Notes under the pieces: model-generated
Seen by the model: only the letters and a program-made list of their open reading frames with translations
Database searches by the model: none
What the model was told of the DNA's origin: nothing
From: Pelargonium x hortorum
Taxonomy: Eukaryota > Streptophyta > Magnoliopsida > Geraniales > Geraniaceae
Direction of reading: 5' to 3'
Assembly: GCA_036897525.1 (NCBI GenBank)
Contig: JAYMTJ010000040.1
Coordinates: forward strand, 1 to 64,000
Length of the DNA: 64,000 nucleotides
Made by a program: the position numbers and the translations under genes
Shown: positions 26,301 to 39,699 of the stretch, in pieces
Layout: each line of letters starts with the position of its first letter
How positions within the stretch are numbered: the first letter of the stretch is position 1

Positions 26301-27745
26301 TATTCGCCTTAGCTTAGCACTTGACTGATCATGATCTATAATATTTCAGTTAGAAAACCCTTTTTTTTAGATGTGCCCCTTGTAAGAAACTATATAAACT
26401 TCATTTAACTTTAACAAAAGTTTAAGAGCTCTAAAAATAAAAGAAATTGAAACTTGCAAGATTTTTGACTAGTAAGTAAAGTAGACGCCTTTGCTGCCCC
26501 CCAATAGTTTTGAGAGCAAAACAAACAAAATTGCTTAGAACTTATGGCCCCGGGTTCAAGTTGACTCATATTCCGAGATAGACTAGCGCTCTAGTAAATA
26601 TTTTTGAATTAAAATCAATACCCGTATTTCCTAGATCTCGCGTACTAATAGTAATCTCAAGCCTAATCTCTTTGTGGTAATATACCCCTTACACCCTATG
26701 GAACTCTTAAATCTAGAGATTGTGAGGTAAAGTGGAGAATTATACTAAAGACAAAGATTTAAACCGCAAGGGTACCTCGGTTTTTTTCTTACTTTTTCGT
26801 CTGCATAGTTAAGTTTTTTTAATTAAAAAAATTCTTTGGTAAGCTAGCTCATGCTTCTTGCTTAAAATAGAGCCTTTATAAAATAAAACTCTGTATTGGG
26901 TTAGACTAAATTACATAAAAAACTAGACTAAGTTAGATAAATTCACTAGTGCTTCTATACTAAAGTAGGAACACAGCCTTGGTTAACATGGAAGAATCTT
27001 AAGTTTGATAGACCGAAATTTAGTGTATGTAAAGGAGCCATGCCGCTTACCTATATTAGCTACTACTGAGACTGCTTTCACCATCACATCAACAAGCTAC
27101 ACTATCCACAATACAGGTACTTCTCCTACCTACACAGCAATCCCTACCCTGAAAACCTCTTCTCTTAGAGTTGAAAGAGCTTGCCAAAACTATCTATTCT
27201 AAACTCTTAGGAATGCCAACCAACTGCAAATCCCGGTCCATTGAGGAAATCCCTTCCTTTGACTGGTGAACACTAATAAGTCTAGTCAAATCTCTATCCT
27301 ACCAACCTAGTAACCTTCTAAGCTCCAACCAGGAATCCCTCTTTTGAAAGTGAATACTAATGAACAAGAGTACATACTACACAATCACTTAGATAAAGAG
27401 AATGAAAAGAAAGTACTCCAGTTATCCTTACCTTAAAAGTAAGTGCGGCTCCTTATAATATAAACCATCAATAGCAGTCCCTGTCAACTCTAATCTAACA
27501 TAATGGGTACCCTATAAAAACTCCGGAATACTATGAAATAATAAAAATGAAAGGGAAGCCCCCCCCATAAATTACTTATAGATCCTCCCCGGAAACACGG
27601 AGGGTGTAGCTAGATCTTTACCTGCCTTTGAATACAAGAGTAGAAAAAACGCATTTGTAGTATATACTCGGGCAAGTATTATAGCTTCTCCGAGAAATAG
27701 GTTGACTACCTAAATCTAGGATGTAATTTAAGTTTTAAAGGAGAT

Positions 27746-27775
27746 TTGTATGTAAAGGACTTGTATGTAAAGGGG
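27746..27775. repeat. 15-bp tandem duplication (2 copies)
   Basis: TTGTATGTAAAGGAC is followed directly by TTGTATGTAAAGGGG; the copies differ only in the last two bases. Confidence 0.9.
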
Positions 27776-28415
27776 GCTCCTTATTCTAAAAGGAGAACGG
27801 AAAATGCAGGGGTCAAGGGTTCAGATCTCGTCAAAACCAATTAGCTTTAGACTGCTGATAGGAAGACTCTCTCCTATTTTCATTTTTGCATTTGCTAACT
27901 CTAAGTAAGGGAGTACTTAAAGATAACGAATATATAAAATCTAAATGGAGTAATATTTTGTTGTGAAAGACTTTACTTTTTTGAACTCCCGGTAAGTGTT
28001 GAGGGACCTTGCGCCTAGGTACTTAGAAGCCTTTTATTACTCTTGTCTTGTGCAAATCGGGAAAGAGCATGTACTACCAAAGCTCTAATAATATAGTAAT
28101 ATAGATTAACTTAAGGAATCTCTTTTATTTTTTAGCTTATAGGGTGTGGGAGTTACTTCAAAATGATCGGGTGGGTACCCTATGAAATCCACTTTATGTT
28201 GCAATTTGTATGCCTAGGATTCAAAAAACAGGCAGGGCCTTTCCTTGACCTTTCTTTTCTTAGGTTGTTAAGAATCTACAACTCTTTCGAAAGCTCCTAT
28301 CATATAAGCACATAGTTAAGTACAAAAAACGTCCTTAAATTCTTGATTTTGTTTCTTTACCCCACGGAATTGAATTCCCCGAGCATGTGCAATATCTACT
28401 GCTACAAGGTTTTAC

Positions 28416-28430
28416 AATAATAATAATAAT
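28416..28430. repeat. (AAT)5 microsatellite
   Basis: Five perfect AAT units, read directly. Confidence 0.95.
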
Positions 28431-31400
28431 ACTTTATAACTTCTCATGCTTACTGAGTTCACATCTACTCTAGGAATCTTGACCTTGTAGGAACTGAAAC
28501 AGTTCTAATTCCTCATCCGAAACGAAACCTATAAAGCATTCTCTAGTCCAAGATCTCATGTCTTAGGTTCTAACCAACTGAAATCTCTGCCTAAGCCTTT
28601 CCAAACCTAACTGAGGAATCCCTACCCTAACCAGTATAAGAGGGATACCCATGATACCCACAGTTGCTAAGAAGAGAGAGCCTGACAGACAGTCCCATAG
28701 CCCGTACAAAAAGAGCAGAACGAGCAAGAGATTGTGTTGTTAAGCCAGAATGCCTAGAAAAAGCCACATCCATCGCAAGCAGAGGCTGCCCTCTATAGAT
28801 TTTATAGATATAGAGAAGAACTATTATACCCTGTTTTTAGCTTAGGACCTTAAACCTCAATCAATTGTAGAGAGACACTCACACTTACAGGAGACGGAGA
28901 CTTAGGTATTTTAAACTTTAGCTTTGTATTCTAGTACTCCTAGTTGTTAAGTTAAGTGTAAGTTAACTAAGGACGTTTCCTCATTGCTTTTGTAGCTTAT
29001 CAATTAGGAGGATACTAACCTTAAGAGATTCTAGAGACGTCCATCTTACCGAACCGAGTAAACGACTCTTGTTTACGAGGTTAAGGCAAATAGAGTATTA
29101 TAGATGGTTAACCTTACATACACTATGTAAAGCATTAAAAAAACTGGAAACATAAAAACAAAAGAACACAACAAATCCAGATGCATTAAAACAATAGCAA
29201 AATGATTGATTATCCAGAATGCCATTTCTCTTTATTTAGTTTAGCACCCTTTTTTTTAAGTTAGTTGGACCCGTTTTTGAAGCCCTTTACTTACCCAGCA
29301 TTACGTACTTTATAATTGTTGATTGGAACCCTTAATTATAAAGTTTATCGAATTACTTCTATATTATCTATTCAGGATACAACAAAGTAGAAGTAGAAAA
29401 AAAAGGACACAATTATAACTATATAGGATTTCATAAGACTCGACCTTTATATTTGTACTTTACTATATTATATTATTACCCAGGTCCACGAGAAGCTCCC
29501 ATTAGACCTTATTTATACAGCCTAAACAAAACATGACCAAATACAGACTAGAAAAAGTTGTCCATTACATTAATGATCCACTTGTTACTTTAATTTCTTA
29601 TACATTCTTTTTTGAATCTTCTTTCGAAACTTCGACTTTATAAACAATTGCTATTTATATCTCGTTAAAGCTGAAACTCTCGTACGTAACATCAAAAAAA
29701 AAGGACTAATCCCTATCCTATTTATTAGTCGCTGCAGTAATCAATCCCTAATTAAGGTTTTCCCCTCTTTCAATGATAAGCACAAAGAGCTAGAGGAGTA
29801 CACCCTTACTAAGAATAAATCGGAGCAAGGTAAACGCTGGATAGCTTATAGGATAGTAGGTACAGACTTATTTAACTAATAAAAAAAATCCCATAAAAGA
29901 AGATTTTTATCAATCAACTGGAACCTACTAAAGATGAGGTATAAAGTACAAGAATAGAGAGGCTAAGGGTATGTTAAAGTCTGGAATTTGCAAGGAATAT
30001 TCAGAAAGAATGACATAGCTTTAATAAAGGTAGGGTCCTTGCTTTCATTTATGTCTTATTCTCTTAAAAAAACTAAGTATAAGGACTGGACTACTATAAA
30101 GTAATTCCTTAGCAACCTCTCTTGATTTCTTAAATAATTACAAACAGGAGAGGGAAAACCCTTAGGTTAGTGTTAGGATATTCCGACCGGGGCTCTTTAG
30201 TTGCGAATACCTTAAACTTCGATTCTGAGGGGATTTTACCATAAGTTTTCTTTTTTTAACTAATAACTTACAATAAATAAGTTAGTCTTTGGACGGCAAG
30301 TACTACTCAAGATTTTTTTGAAGTCCCCTCTTATAGGAATGCTTAACAATGTAGTATTTATTATGAAACCCTGGGTTACCCTTTTTTACACAAATGTCAA
30401 CACTCTGCAACTGGGTAATTAGGACCGACCGTGGCCGCGTAGAGCTTATCTTGAATCCTAACACAACTGTTCTTAATCGAGAAAAGTTAGATCTGTCTGA
30501 AAAGAACGGGAGCAAGCAACACCCCTCTACTAGACTCAAAGTCACTACTCCCTTAATCTGAAGAGCGTAACCCTTTTCAAGTAAAAGAACCTCTAAGAGC
30601 TGCCGACTTTGAATACAAGACTTTATTCGAAACGAAAAGTAAGGACTTGTATAGGGTTCTGGTTTATATATAACACCCAACAAGGATTACTACCAATTAT
30701 AGGAGAGCCTCGATCAAGAGCTCGAATATTCTCTTTTGCCAATTCAACTTAGCTTAGAATTATCCATTTAGTCTAGATTTCTCAAGGAAACTTAACCTCT
30801 AAAAGGAACGTTTTGCGCTACTACTTAGCGGATGCTTTTATGTATGAATACAAAAACTAGATTATAATATAGAGCTTTTTTACTTAATAGACAGACTTAC
30901 TGAAAAGGATTCGCCCAATTCCTATATATAAACAAGAAATTTCTTTAAGAGTAGTCGAACGTGAACCGAGCAAAAAAAACCTCGAGTTGTGTTAAAACGT
31001 AGATTGAACAAGCGATATACACGGGTTCTAACCTTGTTCTATTCTAAATTAATAGCTGTAGACCCTCTCGATATGAATCCTACTTTTTTTATTTGTACAC
31101 GAGTTATTCGAATCGCAAAAGTTATGATACCTTTTCGAAAAAAGCAGTCTTTAAGCTAAAATAGGCTCGTATCATTTTTTTAATTAGGATTCTTGTAAAT
31201 TGTTGGTTTCTAATCTGTAAAATGTTAACTACCCGGACTTAAAAAGTGGGCACCTTATCTTATAATTAGAAATATTCTGCTAAAGAGTTTTTTTTGCACA
31301 GCTTTGGGGTTCTCCAACAGGTAAAGAAAGAACCCTCCCTAATATGAATACATAACAAGTAAATAAAACAAGGGATTACCCCTCTTTAATTAACAATTTT

Positions 31401-34234
31401 CTAATAGAAAGGTTTGCCCAATCTTAATTCTAAGGGTTTGTTTGTTCCTATTATAAATAGATTAGATTCTCGAAAAGAGGCTACCAATCTCTTAAATGCA
31501 ACGGTAATGCTTGACAAAAGGGAAAATCTTGTTATAACCAGCGCCATTTAGGGCTTTTTCCTGCAACTCTCCATTCAAACTCACGGTTTTTTACTTTATC
31601 GGGATTAGGTTACAATTACAAGTACAGTCGCTAATTCCCTCATTAAATTCAAAATTCATTATGATTTTTTTCATTTAGAGTTCGTCGTTATTGACAGAAT
31701 CGAGTGTTACAGCTAAGCTAAGGAGAAATCTTTCCTGACTCAAAATTCCTAAGGGTACTGTACTCATTATTACAAAAGTTCGTGGTAAATCTACCCCCAA
31801 AATTAACAAGACTTAAACTATTCCAAGACTTTCGCGAGTATTCCTCTGGGACTGTACACCTATTTTAGTTGAATTTCTTGTACTAGAACTTATTCTAACA
31901 TAACAGACTACTATGCTTGCTAATTCAATTCCCCGGTTTTGAGAGTACACGCAAAGGATTTCTTTATCTAATTGATTCTGATTCTTTTTACAAAGATTTC
32001 ATTTCAGACTTTTCCAAGCAAGTACCCTACGATTAACGGGTGCGCGAAAGTCCTTTTCGATAACTTTAATTCGAAAAAAAAGTGTTAGCCAACTTTCACG
32101 AAATGCGTCTTATAGAGTTAAGTAGAGGCTTTTGTTTGTATTTAAAAAGGGGTTACTTATATTATAGAAAATTCTTGAGAGTACTCCTAAATTATGACCA
32201 CATTTTAAAGAACGAGACTTAGCCCTTAGAAATAAAGCAACACTTGCCATCTGTGCCTTTGCGGGGGCTTGAGATCTATATAACAGCCCGAAACATTTTT
32301 TTTAACACTAATACATAAAGAAAAGGGCCCTAATTTTATATTAGATTCTGGTTATTTTCCTTATAATGAGGAGTCTCTTAGTTCTCCCAAGTCTTCTTTT
32401 TACAAAAAACCTAAATTCCAGGATTCTTAGAAAGCTTAGTTAATCTATCTACGGTACTGCTACGTTAGACTTTCTACTCAAACCAAAAGAGCTCCTCTGC
32501 TCCATATAAATACGTGCCTGAAACGGTTTGAATGTTCCTCGTACTTTGACTAACTCAGTAAACAACAAGGCAATAAAGCACTCTTTTGTTGGTTTTGTGT
32601 TGGAGTTATAGTTTTCCTTAAACTCTAGAAGTGAATAATAGGAGTAATATGTGATTTTCTACTTGTATAGAGCTCGGGACTTAACCCAAGATCAAAGGAG
32701 GAAGCTCTGTGTTGTTGACAGAGGTTCTTATTCGAACTTGCCCTAACTAAGTTTCTACGGAAAACTCCCCACTTATAAGGGCAGCCTTCCGTATTATGTC
32801 AAAGTCTAACACCTAAACCCTTGCTTAGTATAAAGACCTAGCTCCGGCATGACTTTAACCTTAATTCCTATTCCAGTCCCCTATAAGGAAATCATTAGCT
32901 AATTCTATCTTTACAATCTAAAGAAAAGTCTAATTCTATACTCGGGCTCGTTCCGAAATTTGAAGTAAATTAGCATTAAAATGAAAGAAAGGGTGCTCTC
33001 AGAAATCCAGGGATCTTTTCGGTATCGCTACAACAATGTACTGTAGAAGAGTTCTCCTCTTAATCTATAGAGCACGTGAATAGTTACGGGGACGAGGTTA
33101 AACTAAACGAGGGACGGAATCCCTTGCAGTAAAAAACTTTAAATTAACAAAAATTGTAGCTAAAAGTCTTAGTATGTTACGTGTACCCTAAATACCCCCT
33201 TTCTATTTGTGGTCAGGAAATTCGTAGTTTTCTTTAGTCATTTCTATTTATGAAGAAAAAGGGGGACCCCTAGCTCTGCCTCTGCGGTGGGCAAGCCTTG
33301 GAGGATTCCTGCAACAGTCAATTTAAGGTGGAATAAATTGCCTACAAGAAACTTAATAAGGATTCGGATTTGAATATAAAGTACGGAATTCTAAAGAGAA
33401 GAGGGTCAAAAGTCTATAAATAGACGCTCCTAATTTAAAGTATTACGTTGAAATAAAGCTATATATGCATTCGGAAATTATAAGTAATAATATTTTATTA
33501 TAAGGGGATCCCCAAGGCTCAATATAAAGGGACATAAGAGAACTTGATCCCTGGATACTAAAAAAGCAGCTTATTCTTAGTAAAAGTGGGAAATAAGAAA
33601 CTTATAAAGTAGCTTCTCGAGGGCTAGCTCTTTACAATTCTTAACTTAAGGTTAATTTCTATTCTTTCTATACCTGTTTACGCATTAAAATCTTTCTTAC
33701 ATTCCAGTAGAGAGCAGGACTTTTCTCTGAGTTTCCAATTTCTGTACGTACACAACATAAGGAACCATAAGCTTTAGAAGGCTCCTAGTTTTCAAAATTT
33801 CCTCTATAAAACTAACTTCTCGATGTAAATGAAATAATGCAAAGAAGTAGATTTCTTTCAAAAAGATCTTAAATAGGGACTTCAAAATGATTCCTCTCAG
33901 GGTAGTTTTGATTTATTTACCAATGACTCAAAGAAGAAGATCTTTCCGTTTGGCTTTAAAGGAAGAGAAGAACTTAACCCTTGATCACTTAGAGATGGTC
34001 TTGGAGGTTAAGTGACTTATTAGTGATCGGAGGTACCTTATTCTTTTTCTTTAGAGCTGGAATCGGCTCGGGACAACAGTCTGACACCTCTCTTGCCGGT
34101 AAAGGTAGTCAATATACAAAGAGACTCTCTTTCTCTTGTTTGTAAGGCTTCTGTGCCTGCTCGAACCTGTGCTTTATGAGCTCTTTATTCTTGTCGTACC
34201 AAACTCTAATATGCCACTTGAAAGTCTGTACTTT

Positions 34235-34252
34235 GCTAATAGTGCTAATAGA
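34235..34252. repeat. 9-bp tandem duplication
   Basis: GCTAATAGT is followed by GCTAATAGA. Confidence 0.85.
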
Positions 34253-36551
34253 CTGGAATCTACTTCTTACTCTAATAAGTTATTATCTTAAAAGTTCTAA
34301 GGAAAGCAACTCCTTAGAATTCTAACTTAAATTACCCATTCTTGAATGCGTGCTCTTATATCCCTGTCAATTGATGTAAGGTAATCCTCTATATCTAAAA
34401 GGAAAAGAGCAATATCTTTAGAAGCTTCTCGAATTCTTGTATTTAGTGAGTTTGTTTTCTTACGTCTAAAAAATACACTGTAACACAATTAATTATCTAG
34501 AACTTTGTACAATATGCTGAGCGCTAAAAATGGAGTACTACTTGACTTAAATAATACAGCTCTAAGACCTCAAATAGAAAGAAATATAAGATAAGCGCCG
34601 CTTTCGAGTTCTTAGGACCTTCCCCTTATAACTTTATCATAACTATGGGGTTTGCTAGGTTTTGTTTTGTTAAAATCAACATACAACTAAACTTTTAATT
34701 AATTAAATGAGTATACCACTCTGGAAGGGAAGTTAAAAAAAAATAGGATTGACTCCGCTAAATTCTAACAGGACTCGAGGTAGCTCAAATAGCAATGCTT
34801 GCAGTGAAGATATCTAATGGAATAACATTAGAAATAGGGAACCCCCTCTTTAGATATGTTATGTGGTATTTTTCCGGGTAAATTGAGAATAATCTCAAAA
34901 GAACGAAGGATAACAAGTCGAAGAAAGACTTTTAAGCTTAAGATAAAGTTCCAGGTGAAGCTGCTAGCTACGCTATGGAATCCTCTAGGATAACGAACGG
35001 AGTAATAGAATTTTCAATATTATTAGTCAGTGCTTTTGGGATTTCTAGGAATGGATTTTTTGCTCTATTTTGAAAAACTTATTTTAGGATCTTTTACGCT
35101 TGGGATAGACTCTATTTTACTTTATGCCATAATGCCATACCGGGTATGTAAAATACTATTCGATAAGTAAAATCTTAAAATTCTTCTTTGAGGTACCTCT
35201 TCAGTTTAAGAGGAGGAGTAGATTTTGTAAATAGTGTATGTATCAACTTACACAAGGGAATCACCATAAGCGGGTTTTCTCCCTCCTGTTCGACGGAGCT
35301 TTTGCATTAATTTCGGTAGGGTAATTTATTGCTCTATACATTAACATGATTTAATTTAAGCTCGAAATATAAAGATAAAGATAGTCAAATTGAATGATAA
35401 CAGAAAAGTCATGATGTTACGGTCATAAATAACTCATATTTATACACTAATCTAGAGTACCTCTCAAACCCCAATATTCTAATGTTGACTGGCTACTTCT
35501 AAATTCCTATATCGAGTCGAGTTTTTCTAATAAGAAGTGGACCCTTATCTCTGCGGCAGAGGTCCGTCTTCTACTCTTGGCAAAACTATAGCTTTCTGAC
35601 CGCTTTTTACTTTTATGTTCGAGTCACTAAGTATAAGTAATAGTTATATAACAAGAGTGACTAACTGGTTTTTGTTACTGTATTTGTCCCCTTTACCTTA
35701 TATTCTAAATCAAATAATACTTATAAAAATCGAGAACAACAGGTAAATAGTTACACATTTGATTTTATTAAGAAATAAAAAAATTTGAATCTACAATACT
35801 ACACACTACTTTAAGCGAAGCTTCTATTAGGTAATTATAACAGGATCCAGAAACACACAAGTAGGAACTCCATATCATATTTAGCGCTAACTCTTTCGAG
35901 GTTACCCTTAATTTCAAGGCAAAGTCCTTTCCTTTCAGGCTCGAGTCCTATACTATACCCCCTTTGGGAATATAAGATTGCGTTTAGTTATTGAGTTATA
36001 CTGATATCTATTTATCTATTAGCAGGCTCCCCCGCTTCCTATTCCGCTTTGTTAAATAGGATTCTTTTATTAAAGACTCTTAGAAGTAGCTTCTTACTTT
36101 TGTATTTTCCTTCGTCTGGATACTTAAAAAGTTTAAATAGCTTTTACTTTTCGGGTCGGTTTTAACACTCTCGACATTTGTCTAAAAACAAGGAAAGCAG
36201 CCCTTTATTTACCTAATTATCCAAAACCTTTTGTATTAAGTCGTGTGTTGTAATGCGAGTTAACTTATCTTGTTGTATATATACCATTTTCTAAATTGAC
36301 TTTCGGGAAATTCAATCTTAGGCTTTATTTATTATTTTTTTTAATAATTAAAGGATGGGTCTAGGGTCTCATAGGAGCTTCCAAACACTCCATTAATAGC
36401 AACTACTTAGAGGGTAGAAACTTCAGCCCACTTACTACTAAAAGCAAAGAAACCCCTGGCTCAGAAGTGTACAAAGGCACCCATTTACCGAGTGTTAGTT
36501 TTAAAGTCCTTTTAAGAGATAACGACACGGATCTTTTCAGAGAGATCATTT

Positions 36552-36577
36552 GTATTATACTAAAGTATTATACTAAA
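36552..36577. repeat. 13-bp tandem duplication (2 copies)
   Basis: GTATTATACTAAA occurs twice in immediate succession with no difference. Confidence 0.95.
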
Positions 36578-36995
36578 ACTAAGAAATTAGAAATGAATGA
36601 ATAAGGTTACAAAAACCCCTTTCAGTAAAGACCTTTCCAGGAAATCCTATCGATTGTGTGAATACAAACTAAAGTTATTATCCAGCCTTTATTTATATCT
36701 TCAGTTTAGGTACCTTTTTAAATTAAAATGTGTTTGTACATTTGACTTGGAAACTGGGGATTTCCTAGATTTCTAATCCTTTAAACTTTGAAAGAAAGCC
36801 TCGAAACCCTTACTTACTCGTTTAGGAATTAATTCCTTAGTACTTTGTATCCTGTAAAGCTGTACTTATGAGCCCATTGCGTTGGATTTCTGATTTTAAT
36901 TGTAAAAACTTATTTCTTTGATTTACTGAAAACAGTATCCTTTACATTCAGAAAGCCCTGGAACACAAATAGACAATCTCCTTCCTTTTAATAGA

Positions 36996-37015
36996 TAGTA
37001 TAGTATAGTATAGTA
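36996..37015. repeat. (TAGTA)4 minisatellite
   Basis: Four perfect TAGTA units. Confidence 0.95.
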
Positions 37016-39456
37016 TTCTTATATCCATTAATTAAGCGACTCCTTTCCTTAATTTAATTAAGACTCAGAGATACTAGAAAGCAGCATTACTGTTCCGGAT
37101 AACTAACTATATAAAATAAAAGAGACTCTAATAAAGCAAGTAAAGAAAGCACAAAAAAACCCTTTTCCGATTGTCTTTACCGGAAACTCTTTAGCCTTAA
37201 GTTGTTTAATACTCCTAAACTTCATGAATTACTAAAAGAAACAGGGGAATGAATAAGAGCTTCAAACTAAAGACTTTCTAAATTTATTCCTGGAAAAGCG
37301 CTTCTTAAATACAGGGATAAAGTGGGCTAGAGCGTCCTATTGTAGTGTACGAGAGTCCTTGTAAGCATGTTTTTTTTCACCTAATTTAGTAAACTAAACT
37401 CTTAAATATTACAGTCCTCTATAAAAGAAAAGTCTGAAGTGTACCTTATGAAAAAAGCGAAGCCCTTTTACATTTTTTTGAATTGCTGGGTATTAATCTG
37501 CTGTGTAAATGGTCTACAACTCTAACACAGTATCCCTCTTTTAGTTAAGAATATTTAGAATAAATAATAAATAAAGGGTCGCGTTAAAGGAATAAAGCAT
37601 TTAAAAAGGTCCCACTTTTCCTCCAGAGACTGGCTCCTCAATTCAGTTGGAGTTAATCTTCAGTATTATTAGCTTTTCATAGCACAGGCCTATGGGTTTT
37701 CTTTTTTATAAAGAGTTTCTTATTCTCGGGCAAACACACATTATTAGAAGATCCAAAAGAGGGAGCTTTGAGCCCTGTGTCAGATGGAAATCAAATTTAT
37801 GCTCTTGTACGCTCCGAGGGATCCTAGCTCAAGTAAGGAGTCCCGTAGTAAGAAGTAAGCTAGATAGAATTTCTTTCTTTAAGGAGAGCGTCCCGCTAAA
37901 AAAACACAGGGACACCCCTTACCCTTAGGAAGTCTTTTGACAATTTTGGTATACCTTTATTTACACCAATCAAGTATAGCTTCTAAAAAGCTTGACTATA
38001 GCTATTACAAAGCAGTTCTTTGTAGTTTTTTTATTGTATAATTACCCTGATTAGAGTCGTTTTACTCTACGTATTTTTTGTGATATAACCTCGAAGTTTC
38101 AGAGGAGTTAAATAAGAGAAAGGCCTAGATCATTGGATTTCAATTGTGCGTATTTTAGGGTAAATCCAAGATAGATAAGTTTTTGCTTATAAGTTTGGTT
38201 AGAGTAGCGGGACTACTTTATACTTTATAAACGAGAGAGTGATAAAAGTCAAACTCTTAAAATGAAAAGTAAGACTATTCATTAATAATTAATAAGAGAC
38301 CTAATATTCTAAAACTAAAAACCATATATTGAGCGAGTTAGTACTAGATTTGTATAGATATTAGGCTAGCTCTGTAAGTTTACTTGTATTAGTTCTTCTA
38401 ATTCTTCTAAGCGGATAGCGAGGAGTTCAAGAAACAGAATACATAAATTCTTTGAGAAGAAGTCCTAGTAATTTCTATTTGTTTAGGAAAGAGAGTCAGA
38501 ATTCTTAGATCCTGAATAAAGTAACTTATCTTTTTTTAGAAAGGAGTTCACAAGAGAGTATTCTTTGTCTTGACCTAGAAACCAAACTCTAAATCCTCTA
38601 ATTGAAAGCGAACCTAAGTCTGTATTTGCTGTCGAAGGAAAGTCAATGCTTTCTAGGCTAAAGTTTCTCTATCTTATCTTGTCGAGGATTCCGGTAATTG
38701 TTCTCTTGGCATAGCTCTTATATATAGTCCTAATCTAAGCTAAGAATTTCCTAATATATAGTTTAGGAACTTACAACTTACTCTCAGAATTGTATTCTAA
38801 TTTGTATTAGTATGCCTTTTATGATGAGCTTACAGGACTCTCACTTCTTTCATGTCTAATGGAGCTAAAACCCAGTGCTTAACTGATTTGTTTTTTTAGG
38901 AAAGTTCCGGTATTCTTAAACTTATTTGAGTTGTACTTTTGGGTTTCCTTTTACTCACGCCCTCTTTCCCCAATAATTTTGGAGTTCCTAAAATTCCAAC
39001 AAACTAGCTTCTCGATTTGAGGAGGTCCTGACTTAGTTACACTTCTGAGTTAGTTTATAGTAAAAACCTGTAATTACAACTTCCCTAATCCGTCAAGCCT
39101 CTAACATAACTCGACTACTCTAGTCTAAAAAAAAGGCTCTATATAACTTTAGAAGACTAGAAACCCAGGGCTTTACTTTATTCCCTAACAATTTATTATC
39201 TCGATTTGAAAACTTCCCCGGCAATTTCATTTCCTTCGAGCTTGTAAAAAGCCTAGTTAAGCCTCTATGCATGCCTAACGAAGAAGCGCTTACCCACTCC
39301 CTGTAAATAGAAAATCTGTAGCTGAATTAACATAACACTTCAAACTTGGACTTTACTAAAACTTATCCCTGTTATTGGAGAGACTTCATCTTGTGTTTCT
39401 ATTTCCTTTCTCTTTTTTTAAGTATAATATAAGTAGTAGGAGAGAGACCTATCAGG

Positions 39457-39485
39457 AGCTATTATTGTATTCCCTGCCTGATTAG
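39457..39485 (+). repeat. Dispersed repeat family A, copy 1
   Basis: The block AGCTATTATTGTATTCCCT continues into GCCTGATTAG. The matching block at 43290-43315 has AGCTATTGTATTCCCT and AGCTTATTAG, differing by a 3-base gap and a few substitutions. Looser similarity (TTGTAGCTA, CTATTATTG and TAGTATTAG blocks) extends over a few hundred bases on both sides, and in 53.5-53.9 kb. Confidence 0.55.
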
Positions 39486-39699
39486 AGAGATTGGTCTTCT
39501 AATACCCTGTGCTATAGGGCTTCTTGTTGCTCGTAAAAAACAAAGGTATCCTTGTAGTTATACTTAGTGTACTCATTGTAGCTACTATAGTGAATTAATT
39601 ATAGTATTAGTAATAGATTAATAAAATAATAAAAAGAAAGACTCCTTAGAGATGTAATAGTATATTAGTAAGTTGTATAAATAGTACTAGTTCTCTAAG

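Larger units (their letters stand above)
23315..39440. other. Noncoding AT-rich spacer with scattered short repeats
   Basis: No gene recognised across about 16 kb. The longest open frame (30303-30683, minus, 126 codons) shows no motif and is within what such base composition gives by chance. A tRNA-like start, GGTCGGCAGCG plus a GATTCAATTCC motif (24191-24262), does not fold into arms. A T-arm-like motif at 27815-27831 has no acceptor. Small tandem arrays are listed separately. Perfect G/C-core palindromes include GGGGATCCCC at 33504-33513. Sub-stretches 27.0-27.4 and 28.4-28.8 kb have fewer A/T runs, as at 20.0-21.8 kb. Confidence 0.55.

Noticed and set aside
27005-27202. Threonine-rich 65-codon frame
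   Set aside because: The Thr/Ser bias follows from local ACA/ACC-rich sequence; no motif or neighbour supports a gene.
30303-30683. Longest open frame, 126 codons on the minus strand
   Set aside because: The translation shows no domain, repeat, signal or membrane pattern. The length is about what this base composition gives by chance in 64 kb.
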